A DNA stretch of 64,000 nt from Sphingomonas piscis (GCF_011300455.1 NZ_CP049869.1:2197501-2261500); one strand, 5' to 3'; positions 52,628 to 61,228 are shown, counted from the stretch's first letter. Notes: generated from the letters alone by a model not told the origin. Made by a program: numbers and translations.

Positions 52628-53127
52628 TTGCGGACGATCCTGAGGAACATTCCGTTATCACCGTAAAGTGTCAGCGGATTGTCGAAGTTCATATCCACTG
52701 TGCGCGACACCTTGGAAGCGAACTGGGTTCGTGGAAATGCCAGGCACGAAGGAGATTCGACACCCAGCGGCATCCCTGAATATGTGCGCCATTCGCCACT
52801 CACCCGCATGGGCCTGATGGCCTTGCGCCCGCGTTCGACCGGATTGAGCGCTTCAAGCAGGATTGTCACCCCTTCGCCCGCAGCGGCCCGGCGGATCGCA
52901 CCACGACCGTCGGTGCAAAAGTCGGTACCGATGATAGGCCAAGCGAGCGAATGTCGGGCAATCACTCCTGGGGAGACGCCAAGTTCTGTTCGCGCAAGAA
53001 CCTCGCCGTTCCTGCCGATCTCAGCCAAATAGGTTTGAATCACCGGACGCTGCTGCATCGCCTGAACCGCAGGCGGTGCGCTGCAGCCAACCGCCATTGC
53101 AAGCAGCAAGGTCACGCGTTGTGCCAC
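52624..53127 (-). CDS. Exported protein 1 of a three-paralogue operon
   Basis: 167 residues; the N-terminal 22 residues form a signal peptide, and VGCSAPP may be a lipobox. The mature part begins VIQTYLAEIGRNGEVLARTEL and ends with FDNPLTLYGDNGMFLRIVRK (exactly twenty residues). It contains Cys at DFCTDGRG and SCLAFP. It is the first gene of the operon, and a repeat copy lies in its promoter region at 53208. Confidence 0.7.
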   Translation of the reverse strand: MAQRVTLLLAMAVGCSAPPAVQAMQQRPVIQTYLAEIGRNGEVLARTELGVSPGVIARHSLAWPIIGTDFCTDGRGAIRRAAAGEGVTILLEALNPVERGRKAIRPMRVSGEWRTYSGMPLGVESPSCLAFPRTQFASKVSRTVDMNFDNPLTLYGDNGMFLRIVRK

Positions 53128-53207
53128 AGGAATCTCATCGTTCAGTCGGATCTGCCGTTTTCAAGCCCTGCAACCCTGACTACCGACGCAATATGAACGA
53201 ATAGATT

Positions 53208-53235
53208 ACGTCCGCTTTCCACCCATTGCGGACTT
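53208..53235 (+). repeat. Regional repeat copy R9 (single)
   Basis: Lies in a divergent gap, between the three-paralogue operon and the Rap1a-like gene. Consensus arms and loop. Confidence 0.9.
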
Positions 53236-53295
53236 CCGACATTTCTCTCATGCCTCAACATGCTCGGGCTCTGAAGTCCTTTGGGGAGGCCTCTC

Positions 53296-53670
53296 ATGTT
53301 AGTCGCTCTGGTCACTGTTAGCTTAATGTCAGCCGCGGAAGCCGCTCCACCCCCACATTTAGGAGCGTACATTCCGAACTCGCAGCTGCTTAGCTGGTGC
53401 AAACATAAGCAGGTCGGCGACTGGGAAAATTGTTCCTCGTTCATCGACGGCGTAATTCAGGCGACCGGTATGCAGGACACTAAGTGGCCCAAAGGCCCAA
53501 TTGCGCTGCCGATCCCGAAAACAGGGCGCGACGTTGTACCCATCGTCGTCCAGTATCTCGAGAAGCTAGGTTCGGAGGATATGTCCCGTCCCGCGGTGAG
53601 ATCTGTCTATGAAGCCGTGGTGAGCGCTTACCCCTACAAGAGCGACGCGGCTCCTATGCCTTCCAATTAG
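53296..53670 (+). CDS. Rap1a/Tai-like exported protein
   Basis: 124 residues from the ATG preceded by GGGGAGG; an in-frame TTG upstream would include that site. The signal peptide ends AEAAPPP. The mature pattern LLSWCKHKQVGDWENCSSFIDGVI, then PIPKTGRDVVPIVVQYLEKL and a final helical stretch, follows the Rap1a immunity protein fold, whose Cys pair and helices are kept. Rap1a-type proteins neutralise type VI effector amidases in Serratia. No effector is adjacent, so an immunity role is only inferred. Confidence 0.6.
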   Translation: MLVALVTVSLMSAAEAAPPPHLGAYIPNSQLLSWCKHKQVGDWENCSSFIDGVIQATGMQDTKWPKGPIALPIPKTGRDVVPIVVQYLEKLGSEDMSRPAVRSVYEAVVSAYPYKSDAAPMPSN

Positions 53671-53683
53671 TAGAGGGAAACGC

Positions 53684-53747
53684 AACGTCCGCTTCCCACC
53701 CTTAGCGGGCTTCAGCTGGAGGTCGGCAATCGACCCATTGCAGACGC
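53684..53747 (+). repeat. Regional repeat copy R10 (double)
   Basis: Lies in a convergent gap and ends directly at the end of the next gene. The second hairpin is GTCGGC with GCAGAC, with a mismatch. Confidence 0.85.
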
Positions 53748-54134
53748 TCAGGCTCGCTCGGGCGCGAGCCTGCCGAACTGCCGCATCGCCTCGTGTGGGA
53801 AGCGCGTCCTAAATCGTCGTAGCTCCGAACCAGCATCTGCATCGAGCCTAGCCGCATAAGCCAGTGCAGTCCGGTAGCCGATCATGTCACCTCGGTTCCG
53901 GTGCGTGATCGCGAGATTATATGCCGCTATCGCGTCGCCGCGCCGTGCTTGCTGTCGGAGAAGCCGAATAGCTTCAGCCTCAGAAACGTAGTCGCTCAGG
54001 ACGGTCACTGCTGGGGAGAAGCGTCGAACTGCCAGCTTCCGGATTATAGGCAAGGCGTGACCTGCCGCGCGGCCCTCAAGGATGTCGAGGGCACGAGCAT
54101 AGAGCTTCCAGTTAGGATCGGACTCGCCAACCAT
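53748..54134 (-). CDS. Hypothetical Sel1/TPR-like helical protein
   Basis: 128 residues from the ATG beginning MVGESDPNW; longer readings run into the repeat at 54169. Paired helices (SEAEAIRLLRQQARRGDAIA, then AYNLAITHRNRGDMIGYRT) resemble Sel1-type repeats that bind other proteins. No signal peptide. The gene ends exactly where a double repeat copy begins. Confidence 0.5.
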   Translation of the reverse strand: MVGESDPNWKLYARALDILEGRAAGHALPIIRKLAVRRFSPAVTVLSDYVSEAEAIRLLRQQARRGDAIAAYNLAITHRNRGDMIGYRTALAYAARLDADAGSELRRFRTRFPHEAMRQFGRLAPERA

Positions 54135-54168
54135 AGTCGCCCTGTTAGCCGAGAAGCGACTTGCCAGG

Positions 54169-54198
54169 AATGTCCGCTTTCCATCCGTTGCGGACATT
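54169..54198 (+). repeat. Regional repeat copy R11 (single)
   Basis: Divergent gap. AATGTCCGC, loop TTTCCATCCGTT, GCGGACATT. Confidence 0.9.
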
Positions 54199-54222
54199 GA
54201 GAAGAACCTGCACCTATCCACT

Positions 54223-54456
54223 ATGAGCGACTTCGATTGGCTTGCGGATGCGGTGATTGTGGCAGAAGGGCGAGACGAGGATCACGCTGTGCCCCAGTTC
54301 GTCTTTCGAAGCGTAGGCGAGGCCTGCCGGTACTTGGAGCACTGGTGGGTGGAGAATGGCGAGGGCTTCGCCTTTAGTGCTGCCGGACACCGCCTTAGCC
54401 TCGGCGTCGCCGCAAACGGTCGCGTGATTGTTGTTGATAGAGTTGACTATCCCTAA
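54223..54456 (+). CDS. Small hypothetical protein
   Basis: 77 residues. The sequence SDFDWLADAVIVAEGRDEDH and FRSVGEACRYLEHWWVENGEGFA has a helix-sheet layout and many aromatic residues. It resembles small immunity-like proteins that occur alone in genomes, but I cannot name the family. It is flanked by repeat copies. Confidence 0.5.
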   Translation: MSDFDWLADAVIVAEGRDEDHAVPQFVFRSVGEACRYLEHWWVENGEGFAFSAAGHRLSLGVAANGRVIVVDRVDYP

Positions 54457-54625
54457 TGGAGCCGAGATTGTCCAAGATTGGCTCCGTAGCCTCGCTGAGT
54501 CCGTCCTTGAGGCGAGAAGGACTAAGGCTCAAAAGGGCAAAGCAACACTGGCGAGCTTCGAAGAGTCAGGACAGCTCCCTCGATCCGCCGAGGGGTTAAT
54601 CGCCTACATTGGGTTCCAGCAATAA
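54428..54625 (+). CDS. Possible small hypothetical protein overlapping the preceding gene
   Basis: 65 residues from a TTG inside the end of the preceding gene (29-base overlap). The product is helical with a basic middle (EARRTKAQKGKATLASFEES). It is followed by a repeat that starts on its stop codon, as for other genes here, which mildly supports it as real. Confidence 0.4.
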   Translation: MLLIELTIPNGAEIVQDWLRSLAESVLEARRTKAQKGKATLASFEESGQLPRSAEGLIAYIGFQQ

Positions 54626-54687
54626 ACGTCCGCTTTCCACCCCTTCACCACGTCAGCGAAGGTCTGCAACCGACCCAAAGCGGACGT
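54625..54687 (+). repeat. Regional repeat copy R12 (double)
   Basis: Starts on the last base of a TAA stop, convergent gap. The second hairpin is GTCTGC/GCGGAC with one G-U pair. Confidence 0.9.
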
Positions 54688-54690
54688 CGG

Positions 54691-54963
54691 TTAGAGCCAA
54701 GCTGGGACGTCGAACGCTTCACCGGCGGCGTCCTTGGGAGGTGGCCCGATGTTGGTGACGCACCCTTCCTGCCAGCCAGTTAGGCCCAGTTTGGCTGAGT
54801 TGATTTGAAAGCCTTCAGGATAATCGCGAAAGCCCGGTTTGTCCTTGAGGGTCTCTACGACGTTTAAGGCATCCGCCTCCGACGCATAGATGCCAATGTG
54901 AAGCTCCGTGTCTTCACGATGTTCGTATTCGCGCACGAACCATAGATCGTAAACGGTGTCCAT
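54691..54963 (-). CDS. Small DUF7336-like protein
   Basis: 90 residues. The layout VYDLWFVREYEHREDTELHIGIYASEADA (in parts YDLWFVREYE and HIGIYASEADA), then LKDKPGFRDYPEGFQI and WQEGCVT, matches a family of small bacterial proteins I remember as DUF7336, found in toxin-immunity-type neighbourhoods. No signal peptide. It stands alone between two repeats. Confidence 0.55.
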   Translation of the reverse strand: MDTVYDLWFVREYEHREDTELHIGIYASEADALNVVETLKDKPGFRDYPEGFQINSAKLGLTGWQEGCVTNIGPPPKDAAGEAFDVPAWL

Positions 54964-54997
54964 GCTCGGAGGCTACCAGCTTGGATGAGAAAGAGGC

Positions 54998-55027
54998 AAC
55001 GTCCGCTTACGACCCATTGCGGACATT
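54998..55027 (+). repeat. Regional repeat copy R13 (single, hybrid loop)
   Basis: Divergent gap. The loop TTACGACCCATT combines features of the loops of the first and second half-units, as expected of a deletion between them. Confidence 0.85.
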
Positions 55028-55079
55028 AGACATCGGCAGGTAAACTTAAGCTAGTTCGTTAGCGTCGGGAGGCAGAGTG

Positions 55080-55280
55080 ATGTTCCGCTTAACTGGTATC
55101 CGCATGGCCATCGCAGGCTTAGCTGCCGGTTTGCTGATTGCAGTGCTCTACCTACGAGCAGCGCCAAACCTCGCCGAAAGCCTTGACCACCTTCGAGACG
55201 GCGCACTGCTACTCGTCATCGTGAGCATTGCACTGGCGCTCTGGCAGGCGAAAACTGCAAGAACACGACAGCGGGTCTAG
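55080..55280 (+). CDS. Small membrane protein with two helices
   Basis: 66 residues; GGGAGG precedes the ATG by about eight bases. Two hydrophobic helices (IAGLAAGLLIAVLYLRA and GALLLVIVSIALALWQA) are joined by an acidic loop. A repeat begins on the stop codon. Unknown function. Confidence 0.5.
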   Translation: MFRLTGIRMAIAGLAAGLLIAVLYLRAAPNLAESLDHLRDGALLLVIVSIALALWQAKTARTRQRV

Positions 55281-55307
55281 GTCCGCTTTCCACCCATTGC
55301 GGACGTT
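55280..55307 (+). repeat. Regional repeat copy R14 (single)
   Basis: Begins on the last base of a TAG stop. It is the only convergent gap with a single unit. Confidence 0.9.
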
Positions 55308-55313
55308 CGTATT

Positions 55314-55922
55314 TCAGAAGGCGAGCATGCCAACAAGCCTCCGGTGGGAGCCGCGATCAACGCACACCGAAACAGGATACCAGGGTTTACTGGCTGGCAG
55401 GCGATCATTGTTCAACGCGCAACACGCTAAAGCATCCGGTAATAGCCCAAACAGCGCCCATTCATTCAGGCGCGCTTCGTCGGATTCCAAACCGCCGCCA
55501 ATGGTGTCCATTGGAAAGTAGCCATCGTAAGACGCGGATACCCAGCCGTTTCCCGTGCACACATCCCAGCCGACATGGATCAGCTCATCTCTGAGCTTTG
55601 AGTAAAGATCTGCGTTCGGAGCAGTTTGCACGTGCTCCAAATAGGCTCGGTGCACTGCGCGGAAGCAGCAGAACAAACCTTGGCTTTCAATCTCCGGAAG
55701 AGCACGGCGATCTGCGATCTGGAGGAACCCGCCATACTTTGGGCTTGAGTTGCCTAGTTCGCCCGTAACCAGCGCAGCTATCGTTGAAGGCAGAGGACAA
55801 GCGGGCTCCCAAACGCCATCAGAGGCGGACAGCAAGCGCTTCTGGCCCGCAGCACGTGGCGCGCCGCAAATCATCACGGACGCGATATGCACATCGGCCG
55901 GTGGCGCTTGTTCGTGATTCAT
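55314..55922 (-). CDS. Hypothetical protein
   Basis: 202 residues without a signal peptide. Contains LYSKLRDELIHVGWDVCTGNGWVSASYDGYF and ends PWYPVSVCVDRG. It has six Cys, and many aromatic residues. No family recognised. Repeats flank it on both sides. Confidence 0.5.
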   Translation of the reverse strand: MNHEQAPPADVHIASVMICGAPRAAGQKRLLSASDGVWEPACPLPSTIAALVTGELGNSSPKYGGFLQIADRRALPEIESQGLFCCFRAVHRAYLEHVQTAPNADLYSKLRDELIHVGWDVCTGNGWVSASYDGYFPMDTIGGGLESDEARLNEWALFGLLPDALACCALNNDRLPASKPWYPVSVCVDRGSHRRLVGMLAF

Positions 55923-55948
55923 CCATCTATGTTGCGGTTGCGGCAGTT

Positions 55949-55978
55949 AATGTCCGCTTTCCACCCATTGCGAACATT
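55949..55978 (+). repeat. Regional repeat copy R15 (single)
   Basis: Divergent gap. One mismatch in the right arm (GCGAACATT). Confidence 0.9.
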
Positions 55979-56002
55979 CGGGAGCGTAGGTAGCCTCTTT
56001 CA

Positions 56003-56227
56003 ATGAGGTGGTTAAGGCTCTTCTCTTACACAGTCTTCTACTGGACGTGCGCCGTTCTGATTGTGGGTGTTATTGCCTTCGCTCATGGCGACTGTTGGGC
56101 TGACGGCACGGAGATGCAAACCGCTCAATGCGCTGACGAGAAGCGCTCGCTGATGTTCGCGTGTTTAGCTCTAGCCATAGTCCCATATCTATTCATCGTA
56201 AGAAGGACACTTCGACTCAGCCGGTGA
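56003..56227 (+). CDS. Small membrane protein with two helices
   Basis: 74 residues. Two hydrophobic helices (YTVFYWTCAVLIVGVIAFA and MFACLALAIVPYLFIVRR) surround a loop with Cys (GDCWADGT and AQCADEK), possibly a disulfide in the periplasm. Unknown function. Confidence 0.5.
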   Translation: MRWLRLFSYTVFYWTCAVLIVGVIAFAHGDCWADGTEMQTAQCADEKRSLMFACLALAIVPYLFIVRRTLRLSR

Positions 56228-56245
56228 AGCGTTCACCTCGTGGTC

Positions 56246-56310
56246 AATGTCCGCTTTCCACCCATCCCGGACGTTCGCTGAACGTCTGCAATTGACCCAA
56301 AGCAGACATT
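56246..56310 (+). repeat. Regional repeat copy R16 (double)
   Basis: Between two genes of the same direction. The second hairpin is GTCTGC/GCAGAC, a compensated pair. Confidence 0.9.
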
Positions 56311-56425
56311 CGGCGGTACTCGGCTGCGGCGGCACGTCAATTTTCAGCGTACCCTCACAACGCGCTCACAACTTCAATGCGAGATGCCGATACGAGCGCG
56401 GCAGTTAAGCATCGTGAGTTCGAGT

Positions 56426-56851
56426 ATGACCACCATCGCTCAGACTGGTTCGTGGATTGGGCTAGTTCTACTGCTGTTTGGCATCCTAACGCCGATTGCA
56501 GCTCTGATCGTGCTGCCGTTCCAAGCTGTGATTGTACAACCTGATCCTGCACGTGGAAGCATACTTGAGCCGGCTTCGACCACGCTGAATGATGCAGGCG
56601 TGGGGCTCAGCTTTCTGGCTTGGCCACTCTACGCGCTTCTGACGTGCTCGGCATTCCTCGGTGAGATGAACACGCTCTATTCCGACGCCGGCTTAGGCTA
56701 CATCTACATCACAGTTGGTATGCCGGCATTTTTCGTCGGATGGCTCGGACTCATCTTCTACTCGAGCGTTCGACCGGCTCGCACTGAACTGTTGTTCGGC
56801 GCGCTTGGAGCCGCGGTGCTGATCTCAATTGGCTATGGAAGTATCAATTGA
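56426..56851 (+). CDS. Membrane protein with four helices
   Basis: 141 residues from the ATG beginning MTTIAQTG; other starts lie upstream. Four hydrophobic helices are visible, and the loops are short. No family recognised. It is the only gene in this stretch that has the same orientation as the preceding one. Confidence 0.55.
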   Translation: MTTIAQTGSWIGLVLLLFGILTPIAALIVLPFQAVIVQPDPARGSILEPASTTLNDAGVGLSFLAWPLYALLTCSAFLGEMNTLYSDAGLGYIYITVGMPAFFVGWLGLIFYSSVRPARTELLFGALGAAVLISIGYGSIN

Positions 56852-56862
56852 GGCGTCTGCAA

Positions 56863-56926
56863 AACGTCCGCTTTCCACCCGTTTCAGACGCTCGCCTAAG
56901 GTCGGCAATCGACCCAATGCGGACAT
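56863..56926 (+). repeat. Regional repeat copy R17 (double)
   Basis: Convergent gap before the truncated haemoglobin gene. The second half is GTCGGC with GCGGAC. Confidence 0.88.
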
Positions 56927-56956
56927 GGGCTAACTCAGGTCAAAACGTTCCGCTGT

Positions 56957-57427
56957 TTACCGCTCAACTACGTCCTTGCGCATGGGCGCTAGCTTCGCAA
57001 GCAGGCGGTTCTGGGCCCAAATGGGCACCTTTTCGGCTGCCATGGCTGCTTGCAAGTTCTCTACCAATGCGTTCATGTCAGCCGTTTGGATACCAAGGTC
57101 CTTGTGCGCATTGCGCATGTTTCGACCACTGTAGTCGCACCCGGCCCCGAGGATGTAGCAGAACTGCTCCTTCAGCAATCGACGAAGCCTGACCTGATCC
57201 TGGTTGCGAAAGATGTCGGAAATGCGTGGGTCGGCGACGCTGAGATCGATCAAGGTGTCGATCACCCGATTGATCCCTGCACGGCCATGCCAAGCAGCCA
57301 GTAGTCGCGGGTCTGACGTGGGCTGAGCACCGGCATTTGCGTTGCTCACCGCGTACGCTGCGACAGGCTCTTCCCCCTGCGGAGTGGCGCTAAACTGAAC
57401 AGCAAGCAGGACTGCTGGGAGGATCAT
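56957..57427 (-). CDS. Exported truncated haemoglobin (group 1-like)
   Basis: 156 residues from the ATG beginning MILPAVLLAV; the longer frame upstream has no signal. The first 20 residues look like a signal peptide. The globin part includes INRVIDTLIDLSVADPRISDIF, VRLRRLLKEQFCYILGAGC and the proximal-His region GRNMRNAHKDLGIQTADMNALVENL, typical of group 1 truncated haemoglobins. These bind oxygen, nitric oxide or peroxide species at haem. An exported form is unusual. It lies just after the DUF3034 gene on the same strand. Confidence 0.8.
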   Translation of the reverse strand: MILPAVLLAVQFSATPQGEEPVAAYAVSNANAGAQPTSDPRLLAAWHGRAGINRVIDTLIDLSVADPRISDIFRNQDQVRLRRLLKEQFCYILGAGCDYSGRNMRNAHKDLGIQTADMNALVENLQAAMAAEKVPIWAQNRLLAKLAPMRKDVVER

Positions 57428-57428
57428 A

Positions 57429-58295
57429 TTAGAAAGCTCCTTGCAGCGACAGGTATATACCACGCTGCTTGCTGAAAGTGGCGATGCTACCGAGATCGGC
57501 GTAGCCAGCGGTGATCCCAACATTGCGGTGAATTGCGTACGCCGCAAAGAGGTCGACAGCATCCTGTTCTTTGGCAAAAGCGAGGTTGTCAGGCTTTGAG
57601 CGATATTCCGCGCCGATCAAGAGCCTGCGGGTCAGCAGCTTTCCAACTGATCCTTCAACCTGCATCGACATGCCGCGTTTCTGGTCGCCGCCAAAGCCGA
57701 GGAGCCCAAATTGATTAGCTCTGGTCAGTCGGGCCGTGACTCCCATCAGAAAGCCGGTGTCCAGCTGCAGCTTCGTGGCAGAAACAAACACGTCGGTGCC
57801 GCTGGTATGGCGAGCGCCGAGAGCTCGCAGCAGCGTGCCCTTATCTGCAATCTTATGCTGCACGCCAAGAGAGATCTGCGGAAGCCAAGGTTCATCGTAG
57901 ACGGCGTCGCCCACAACCTTCACCTTTGCCCCGATGACGTGCTGACCCAGTTTGTAACCTCTGCCGAGGCCAAGCTTCGCGCCAGCGGAGCGCGTATCAA
58001 ACACTTGGCGACCGTAGGAAAGCTCCACCCGGTCAAACAGGCCGACCTTTGCACCGACTGCGCTAAGGGTAAATCGCCCGGTTCGAACAAGGGTGGAATG
58101 AGCGCTTACGCCGATTCCCGCATCTGTTTCCTTCCCGCCGATCAAAGCCCAGGTTGCGAGGCCGCCACCGGCAGAGCCTTCGACTGAAGTCATTCCGTCC
58201 GTGAGCAGCAGCTTGCCACCCTGCCGAAGGTTCTCCGCCGTTGCGGGCGCAGGCACCAGCAACCCAGCAAAGCAAAGGATCCACTTTCCTAGCAT
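57429..58295 (-). CDS. DUF3034 outer membrane-type protein
   Basis: 288 residues from the ATG beginning MLGKWILCF; the upstream extension is not protein-like. Signal peptide ending ATAENL. The mature part is beta-rich with alternating residues (LLTDGMTSVEGSAGGGLATWALIG, in parts, and LGLGRGYKLGQHVIG), as in DUF3034 proteins, probably a small barrel. In several sphingomonads I recall it beside cupredoxin and c-di-GMP genes, as here. Unknown function. Confidence 0.75.
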   Translation of the reverse strand: MLGKWILCFAGLLVPAPATAENLRQGGKLLLTDGMTSVEGSAGGGLATWALIGGKETDAGIGVSAHSTLVRTGRFTLSAVGAKVGLFDRVELSYGRQVFDTRSAGAKLGLGRGYKLGQHVIGAKVKVVGDAVYDEPWLPQISLGVQHKIADKGTLLRALGARHTSGTDVFVSATKLQLDTGFLMGVTARLTRANQFGLLGFGGDQKRGMSMQVEGSVGKLLTRRLLIGAEYRSKPDNLAFAKEQDAVDLFAAYAIHRNVGITAGYADLGSIATFSKQRGIYLSLQGAF

Positions 58296-58376
58296 GCATC
58301 CCGTATAATTCGCCTGAGTTAGAGATCGGTAAACACTGATGCACTTACTAAGCTTTCGATGAGAGGTCTTGTTACG

Positions 58377-58976
58377 ATGAAGAGTGCTCTTGTTTTTACC
58401 CTCCTGCTTAGTGTCGCGACGCCGGGTGCTACGGCCTCGTCTACGCTGACTGTTATCGTGCTTGATTCTGCGGGCCGGCCTGTACGCGATGCTGTCGTAT
58501 CTGCTCGTCCTCAGGGTAGTCCGGGAGGCGTGCCGCGCTATGCCTTTGGACGGTCGATGAGCCAACGCAATATCCAGTTCGCACCAGGTACGTTGGTGGT
58601 ACCCACCGGAACAACGGTTAGTTTTCCGAATTACGACAAGGTTCGTCACCATGTCTATTCGTTCAGCAAGGCCAAACGATTTGAACTAAAACTTTTCGGA
58701 CGAGACGAAAGTCGGTCGGTAACTTTCAACACTCCGGGCACGGTAGCAATCGGCTGCAACATCCATGACCAGATGCAGGGTTTCATCCGCGTCGTTGATG
58801 CGCCTTTTGCCGGAGTAAGCAACGAAGCCGGCAAGGTCACGTTCAATGGCGTGCCCGGTGGCAAGGTGCAGCTGGTAGTTTGGCATCCGAACTTGCGGGC
58901 GCGGGAGAATGAGATGAGCATCGTCGCCGCGAGCAGCGTCATGCAGGTCATCAAGCTTCCCATCCTTAAACGATAA
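58377..58976 (+). CDS. Cupredoxin-domain (methylamine-utilisation-like) exported protein
   Basis: 199 residues from the second ATG (MKSALVFTLL), which opens a clean signal peptide ending ATASST. The central part has FPNYDKVRHHVYSFS, with His near 85-90, and the C-terminal copper-site pattern AIGCNIHDQMQGF, with Cys, His and Met in cupredoxin spacing. A carboxypeptidase-regulatory-like beta domain follows (ARENEM at its end). It probably carries electrons through a type 1 copper site in the periplasm. It is divergent from DUF3034, so they share a control region. Confidence 0.8.
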   Translation: MKSALVFTLLLSVATPGATASSTLTVIVLDSAGRPVRDAVVSARPQGSPGGVPRYAFGRSMSQRNIQFAPGTLVVPTGTTVSFPNYDKVRHHVYSFSKAKRFELKLFGRDESRSVTFNTPGTVAIGCNIHDQMQGFIRVVDAPFAGVSNEAGKVTFNGVPGGKVQLVVWHPNLRARENEMSIVAASSVMQVIKLPILKR

Positions 58977-59050
58977 AGCATCAAACTCTGGGCTATCGGT
59001 GAAGACACTCAGCGAAGGCCTGAGTTCAAACATAGCGGACGCGAGAGGGA

Positions 59051-59338
59051 TCAGGTTCGCCCGACAGGAGAGCTTTCGAAAAGCATTCCACCGGCTTTGG
59101 CTTCGGCTACCCAGCGTATTTCGCCTTGCACGTTACCCTGCTTGCCTAAGCGCAGGTAGATTTGTTCACCTACGCTAAGGCCAGATTGGCCTTCTAAGCT
59201 GAACCCGTTGGCAGATATGTCCGTTACGGTAACCGCCTGTTCCTCGCCGCTCGACCTTGTGACAGTCGCAGGCTGTAGAACGCGCACTCTAGCGGGCCGT
59301 TTCGCCGCATCGGGTAGCTGATCTTCCTGCGCTTTCAT
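59051..59338 (-). CDS. PilZ-domain protein
   Basis: 95 residues. The PilZ pattern is present: RPARVRVLQPATV at the start (the RxxxR c-di-GMP contact is recognisable in KRPARVR), then VTDISANGFSLEG, the D/NxSxxG motif in a degenerate form, and LGKQGNVQGEIRWV. PilZ proteins bind cyclic di-GMP, though some have lost this. It lies between the cupredoxin and BLUF genes. Confidence 0.82.
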   Translation of the reverse strand: MKAQEDQLPDAAKRPARVRVLQPATVTRSSGEEQAVTVTDISANGFSLEGQSGLSVGEQIYLRLGKQGNVQGEIRWVAEAKAGGMLFESSPVGRT

Positions 59339-59484
59339 GAAAACCGATTACCACATAGATCAGGAGAGGACTTACCGGCTTTCTCCCGCCTTTCGCAGGT
59401 GAAATTTTCGCAAGTCCTTATCGAGTTGCCTCGTATTGGTGCCGTTTCTCAAATCTAACAGTGCAGCAACGTGGGGCCTCAGTG

Positions 59485-59892
59485 ATGCATCAGCTAGTTT
59501 ACATCTCGACTGCACGCGCACTCCCCTGTGCTCGTGATCTGGAGCAAATTCTCTCGGTCTCTCGGGTAAACAATGCACGTGACGGTGTGACCGGACTGCT
59601 TGTGTCCGGTGGCAATCGTTTCCTGCAGGCTCTGGAAGGGCCGACTGCTAAGGTCGTCGCAACATACGATCGCATACAGGCTGATACCCGCCACTTTGCA
59701 TGTGTAGTGCTGACGTCCCGGTCAATCGACCAGCGCGTGTTCGGTTGTTGGGAAATGTCCTATGAGCGGGCTCGGAGTACCGATGCGACGGCAATCGAGG
59801 AAGCTGTCAGGCAACTCACCGAGGGGGTGCACGACAAGGGATTGCAGGCTGAGTTCCGAACATTTGCGGAGCTGAATGCACGGCGCTCATAA
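59485..59892 (+). CDS. BLUF-domain blue-light sensor
   Basis: 135 residues from the ATG beginning MHQLVYISTA; upstream codons are read but unlikely. The flavin-binding residues are conserved: Tyr in QLVYIS, Asn in RVNNARDGVTGLLV and Gln in RFLQALEGP, followed by the Trp of GCWEMSYE. BLUF proteins sense blue light through FAD and control cyclic di-GMP enzymes or regulators through contacts. Here no output domain is present, so it acts through a partner; PilZ is the nearest candidate. A double repeat follows. Confidence 0.9.
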   Translation: MHQLVYISTARALPCARDLEQILSVSRVNNARDGVTGLLVSGGNRFLQALEGPTAKVVATYDRIQADTRHFACVVLTSRSIDQRVFGCWEMSYERARSTDATAIEEAVRQLTEGVHDKGLQAEFRTFAELNARRS

Positions 59893-59931
59893 GCGCTTCA
59901 CTGAGAGTTCCTAGATGTCCGGACGTCTACG

Positions 59932-59990
59932 GTCGGCTTTCCACCCATTCGAGACGTTTAGCGAAGGTCTGCAATCGACCCATTGCGGAC
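59932..59990 (+). repeat. Regional repeat copy R18 (double)
   Basis: Convergent gap between the BLUF gene and mreB. The first arm is GTCGGC; the second hairpin is GTCTGC/GCGGAC. Confidence 0.88.
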
Positions 59991-60157
59991 TAGCACGAAC
60001 ATTTTGAACGTCAGGCGGATTTTACGCTGATGCGTGCTTGCCGATCGACTAACGTGTAGTAACGGCAGTCGGCGCGGAGGCAGCTCGAGTTCAGTCGCTC
60101 TTGCCTGAAGAGGGAACCCCGATCAGGGTACGAGAGTGACCTTGAATGTCGCGGGCG

Positions 60158-61228
<1,071 letters not shown>

